A DNA stretch of 64,000 nucleotides, from assembly GCF_000687475.1 (NCBI RefSeq), contig NC_057318.1:1240001-1304000 (forward strand), written 5' to 3'. The position numbers and the translations under genes were made by a program. The DNA is from Ustilaginoidea virens (lineage: Eukaryota > Ascomycota > Sordariomycetes > Hypocreales > Clavicipitaceae). The notes below the pieces were generated by a model. That model saw nothing but the letters and a program-made list of their open reading frames with translations, ran no database searches and was not told the origin of the DNA. Below, piece by piece: positions 60,507 through 64,000 of the stretch (positions are counted from its first letter, which is position 1; the number at the start of each line of letters is the position of its first letter).

Positions 60507-62330
60507 TTATATCAGCGCCTGGCCCATGAACATGCTGTTCTTGACCTCGGAAACAACGTCCTTCCTGTCGTCGTTGCCGACGAGGACAATGCCCCGGCCG
60601 CGTCGACCCATGCGTCCCGCTCGGCCCAGCCGATGGATGAAATCAATCGTGGTGTGGGGAACGTCGTACAAGATGACGTGCCTGACCGCCACGGTGTCGA
60701 TGCCTCTGGACGCCAGATCCGTCACCACCAGTGCCTTGACGTTGGCCAGAGAGCGTCTGCCGCCCGAGGTGGGTTCCGGAGCCGTGATGCGCAGCGGCTC
60801 CGGCGACGTGAAGGTGCCGAGAACCTCGCCGTGGCGAACCGCCGAGGTGTCTCTGTGCAGGGCTTCGGCGTCGATGCCCTTTGATCGCAGGTAGTCGGCC
60901 ACCTGCTCCGTCCTTTCCCGCTCGTTGACAAACACCAAGACCCGGCGGACGTCGACCTCGCCCTTGACGGGGCCCTGGTGGACCGCGGCCTCCCTCCCAA
61001 TCGAGTAGAGCACGTCTGCGCAAGCGAGATCCTTGTTGTTCCGGTAGGGGTCCTTGGAGACGTCGATGACGCCGAGCTGCACCCGCCGCGGGATGGCGTG
61101 CAGGTTCGGCGTGGTGATGCGCACCATTTCCGGGTAGTTGGTCTCGAGGTAGTTGTTCAGCTTGCGGGGGATCGTGGCGGAGCAGCACACGAGCGTCTCG
61201 AGAGAGGGCATGGCCCGCTCGACGATGCTCGTGGTGGCCGGGGCGAAGCTCCTGTCGAGCAGCGAGTCGGCCTCGTCGACGACCAGGTGCGACACCCGCG
61301 ACAGGATGTTGGGATCCGAGCCGGCCATGGACCCGAGCAGATGGGGGGTGGCCACGACGACGTCGACCCCCCTGGGACTGTACATGTTGCGCTGGATCTG
61401 CTGCGGCTTCAGATCAGACGACAGCACCTCCGTCTTGAACTTGACCACGTGCGACAGGGCCTTGGACACCTTGACGACCTGCTGGGCCAGCTCGGCCGAG
61501 GGGACGAGGACAACCACCCTGGGTCGGGCCATGGTGGGATGGGGCTCCTCGAACGGCCTGCCCTTGGGGTCTGCCGCGCCCTGCCGCCGCGCCCTTTCGG
61601 CATCCCATCGCTCCCTGTAGGCCCGGACGTCCGCATCCTGCGCCTCGGCCGTCTTGAGCGCATCAATCGCCGGGAGCAGATACGCCAGCGTCTTTCCGGA
61701 CCCCGTCTCGGCGGCCAGGAGGAACGACCGCATCCCCCGGCTCTTCTGCTTCGGCTCCCCAGGCGCCGGCTGCCCCAGCAGGGCGGGGATGGCCAGCCGC
61801 TGCACGGGGGTCGGCTTGATGTCGACCAGGTTCTGGAACAGCTCGTCCGAGACGGCCGCCTTGAGCGGCGGCAGCAGGTCGAAGTGGTCAAACGACTCGT
61901 ACTGCAGCATGTGGTCCTTGAGGGTGTTTCGCCTCCCGTAGGAGACGGTGGACAGGATCTGCTGCATGCGGAGGGCCTTGCGATCGTCTGGCGTCCTCCG
62001 CTCGTCCCACCGCGAGGTCGAGCTTCTTCCGCCCGGTCTTTGCGTCCCGGCGCGGGGGAAGTGGGCTCGGGGCGTCGGGGGCACGTTGGCAACACGCCTG
62101 TTCATGCCGGCAAAGGGGCCGTCCACCGAGTGCTGGCGCGACCTGCGCTTGTCGGCGAAGCTTGAGCCGGGGGATCGACGCACCCGGTCGGATAGGACCA
62201 TGTGCGATGGCGGCGACTTGGCTTGGCGGGAGAGGAAGCGCTGCGCAAGGAGGGACGGCCGCACAACGCCCGGCGCCATCTGGCGAGTTGGGGATGAGAT
62301 GCATATCAAGCAGACCGGATTGGAGGCCAT
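60507..62330 (-). CDS. MRH4: Mitochondrial DEAD-box RNA helicase Mrh4
   Basis: Mrh4 is needed for assembly of the large mitochondrial ribosomal subunit. This single exon gives 607 aa. The N-terminal 100 residues are basic and fit a presequence and linker. Helicase motifs are IKPTPVQRLAIPALL (Q-like), AETGSGKT (207-214), VPSAELAQQ, DEAD (352-355), CCSATIPRK, DLASRGID and HRLGRAGRMGRRG. The linker between motifs I and Ia carries a charged insert (about 230-270), as in other Mrh4 proteins. The start at 62330 gives MASNPVCLICISS; an in-frame Met at residue 18 (MAPGVVRPS) would leave a more typical presequence and may be the true start. Confidence 0.93.
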   Translation of the reverse strand: MASNPVCLICISSPTRQMAPGVVRPSLLAQRFLSRQAKSPPSHMVLSDRVRRSPGSSFADKRRSRQHSVDGPFAGMNRRVANVPPTPRAHFPRAGTQRPGGRSSTSRWDERRTPDDRKALRMQQILSTVSYGRRNTLKDHMLQYESFDHFDLLPPLKAAVSDELFQNLVDIKPTPVQRLAIPALLGQPAPGEPKQKSRGMRSFLLAAETGSGKTLAYLLPAIDALKTAEAQDADVRAYRERWDAERARRQGAADPKGRPFEEPHPTMARPRVVVLVPSAELAQQVVKVSKALSHVVKFKTEVLSSDLKPQQIQRNMYSPRGVDVVVATPHLLGSMAGSDPNILSRVSHLVVDEADSLLDRSFAPATTSIVERAMPSLETLVCCSATIPRKLNNYLETNYPEMVRITTPNLHAIPRRVQLGVIDVSKDPYRNNKDLACADVLYSIGREAAVHQGPVKGEVDVRRVLVFVNERERTEQVADYLRSKGIDAEALHRDTSAVRHGEVLGTFTSPEPLRITAPEPTSGGRRSLANVKALVVTDLASRGIDTVAVRHVILYDVPHTTIDFIHRLGRAGRMGRRGRGIVLVGNDDRKDVVSEVKNSMFMGQALI

Positions 62331-62719
62331 GGTCCGCGAGCGTTAGAGAGATGTCTGGTGGCCCGGGGCAAGGAGAAGCTGAAGAATTGGAGCCATGAAC
62401 TTCTCCGTCTTTTGTTTTTCTTTTTTTTTTCCCTTTTTTTTGGGGGGGGGGGGGGGGGGTGGGAAAGAAGGGGGGGTGTCATGCTTCTTTGGGTACCTGA
62501 GGCTACCTACTGCACATATACCTACAATGCTGGGGCCACTGCAGCTGTTTTCTGTGGCTGAGCTGTGGCGTGGCCTCTGGCCCAACTTCCCTAGTTTCCA
62601 AGCTGCTGCCTTTTTATATATATATAAAGTATCGACTTCTTCACATTCTTCATTCTCGACAAGCTGTCGTCTCCGGCCAGCACCAGACAGACTGGTCCGG
62701 ACTACTCACCCCTTGGCCA
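62331..62719. other. MRH4 upstream region with a G tract
   Basis: 389 bp hold the MRH4 promoter and the 3' flank of the GH135 gene. They include T tracts and an 18-nt G tract (62442-62459). Confidence 0.6.
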
Positions 62720-63571
62720 TCAAGCCAGTCCCTTGGCTACTTCCCCCACCGTTGCCGGCGCAGCCGTGACGTCGTCATAGCCTGCCGAGCAAAAATACGC
62801 CCATCCCAGCCCGCCCTTCTTCGCGTCGGCCAGATACCTCCTCACCAGGCCAGAATCCGCGCGGCTTCCGTCAAACGCCGTCCCCCTGAAATGATGGACA
62901 ATCACCGCTCCCCGGCTCCTCTGCTCCGCAGGTATGTTGGCCCTGAGCGTTTCCGCGCCCTTGTACTGCGGGCCGAGCGAGCAGTTGAGACAGCTCTCAA
63001 ACGCCACGACCACGTCGCAGATCTTGTAGTACTCCGCAGCGACGGCCGTGCCAAAGTTGCATACCGTCGTGATGGGCACGCTTCCGAAGATCCGGCGAGC
63101 CGAGCCGACGGCCTCGGTCATGTAGCCCAGGTCCGGGGCTGATTCGTCAAAGAAGATTCCGTGCACGGACAGGTTCGCGGCCCTGTAGCTCGACCAGCTG
63201 CTCCACGCCGTCACGTTTCCCTCGAGGTCCTCCAGCGAGAAAGTGCAGTAGTTTGTGCGGACGTAGCCGATGGTCTTGATGTTGGAGACGGCGTTGAGCT
63301 TTGACACGCCCGTAATGTAGTTTTGGTCGGCGTCGCCGGGCTGGCCCGACAGACCTGGCCCGTTGTGAGGATTGACGACGATGAGCCAGGGGACGGACGG
63401 GCTGGAAATGGCTGCGTCAAGCACGGGCTGCCATCTTGCCGCGCCGTCGCCGAATTTGGCGGACGGATAGACGTAGAGAGGGAGGACGACGCCGCTGGAT
63501 GCTCGGGCGGCGGGCGCGGCGGGCGCGGCGAGCAGCGCGACACGGACAAGGAACACGGCGGAGAGCAGCAT
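62720..63571 (-). CDS. Secreted spherulin-4-like glycosidase (GH135 type)
   Basis: The protein belongs to the spherulation-specific family 4, which includes Sph3-type hydrolases of galactosaminogalactan. From the ATG at 63571 it has 283 aa and begins with a signal peptide (MLLSAVFLVRVALLAAPAAP). Family features are VVLPLYVYPSAKFGDGAARW, WLIVVNPHNGPG, TIGYVRTNYCTF and GIFFDESAPD with the acidic residues expected in the active site. The C-terminal GWAYFCSAGYDDVT completes the barrel. The frame stays open upstream to 63703 through a triplet repeat that would encode poly-Asp/Asn/Tyr. I choose the inner ATG because it directly precedes the signal peptide. The activity is inferred from the family. 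Confidence 0.88.
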   Translation of the reverse strand: MLLSAVFLVRVALLAAPAAPAARASSGVVLPLYVYPSAKFGDGAARWQPVLDAAISSPSVPWLIVVNPHNGPGLSGQPGDADQNYITGVSKLNAVSNIKTIGYVRTNYCTFSLEDLEGNVTAWSSWSSYRAANLSVHGIFFDESAPDLGYMTEAVGSARRIFGSVPITTVCNFGTAVAAEYYKICDVVVAFESCLNCSLGPQYKGAETLRANIPAEQRSRGAVIVHHFRGTAFDGSRADSGLVRRYLADAKKGGLGWAYFCSAGYDDVTAAPATVGEVAKGLA

Positions 63572-63605
63572 GCTATTGCTTTTGTAAAAGTGGTACTGGT
63601 AGCTT

Positions 63606-63700
63606 TTGTTGCTGTTGTTGTTGTTGTTGTCGTCGTCGTCGTCGTCGTCGTCGTTGTAGTAGTAGTTGTAGTAGTAGTCGTCGTCGTCGTCGTAGTTGGG
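63606..63700. repeat. TTG/TCG/TAG triplet microsatellite upstream of the GH135 gene
   Basis: GTT, GTC and GTA triplets follow each other directly 5' of the start codon, most likely in the leader. The frame remains open across it. Confidence 0.9.
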
Positions 63701-64000
63701 CAAGTCGAGATGAAAGGGATTCTGAATCAGCGAAAAAAGTCACGGATGAGAAAAAACAATCACGTCGAGTTGTTCGACACACGAACATGCCGCGACTCAA
63801 CTCGACTCCGAGTCTGATTCCGAACCCGAATCAGAGCTGCCCTCTCCCCCTCCCTCCCTTCATGTATCCAACATTGAACCCTCCCGGCCCAAGTCAGCCT
63901 GCCAATTCAGCCTGCCGTCATGTGGATTTGGCTTCGGACGTCGACAGGGGCAGGCAGAGATTGCGCGTACGCTCGCTCGGTCATCAGCTGGCTTGGCCTG
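63701..64000. promoter_or_regulatory. GH135 promoter region at the right edge
   Basis: No gene is seen. CCTCCC/CCCTCC pyrimidine tracts lie at 63840-63860. The window ends within this region. Confidence 0.45.

Noticed and set aside
60978..62165. 395-codon plus-strand frame
   Set aside because: Antisense to MRH4, whose helicase motifs are decisive.

Overview
The window is nuclear DNA of a filamentous ascomycete. The evidence is short (about 50-280 bp) spliceosomal introns with CTRAC-like branch sites, single-copy genes with clear fungal orthologues, and intergenic DNA rich in TACCTAGGTA- and TACGGAGTA-type motifs. The gene families (Coy1, Hrd1, fungal glycogenin, Urc1, a spherulin-4/GH135 enzyme, a small secreted cysteine-rich protein) fit Sordariomycetes, probably Hypocreales. 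The species cannot be told from the sequence alone. There is no operon, CRISPR array, rRNA or convincing tRNA.

Layout. 1-2587 is non-coding. 2588-10442 holds COY1 (Golgi CASP homologue, -), a VPS3-like CNH/vacuolar-sorting gene (+) and an Nnt1/Efm7-type methyltransferase (-). 11804-14958 is a C2H2 transcription factor (-) that I join across a 1.3-kb intron. 14959-20470 is a long gene-poor stretch. 20470-23366 is an AT-rich island with degenerate sequence and one weak ORF. 23367-28275 is a divergent pair: an unknown protein with a duplicated Trp-rich module (-) and glycogenin (+). 28949-46483 is a dense housekeeping block: HRD1 (-), RSM10 (-), FCF2 (-), HAP5 (+), SEC15 (-), URC1 (+), RPS1/eS1 (+) and an IMO32/ABHD11-like hydrolase (-). 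46484-49852 is an accessory-looking interval with AT-rich DNA, a secreted 10-cysteine protein, a 3 x 26-bp tandem repeat and a 139-bp hairpin palindrome. 49853-63571 returns to core genes: ATP23 (+), Aurora kinase IPL1 (-), an unknown protein with a minisatellite-encoded tail (-), TIP41 (+), a disordered basic protein (-), MRH4 (-) and a GH135/spherulin-4 secreted protein (-).

Functional links are only those of a normal chromosome arm. Several genes serve membrane traffic (COY1, VPS3-like, SEC15) or ER/mitochondrial upkeep (HRD1, RSM10, ATP23, MRH4, IMO32), with no sign of a metabolite cluster. The most unusual observations are at the level of gene structure. URC1 appears to be cut by 19 introns and to need three micro-exons of 9, 4 and 4 nt to restore its conserved protein. 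HAP5 appears to need a 14-nt exon. Two introns are GC-AG. One HRD1 intron is stop-free and a multiple of three. Exon models were made by eye from splice signals, reading frame and remembered family conservation. Every multi-exon model below closes in frame, but none has been tested against RNA.
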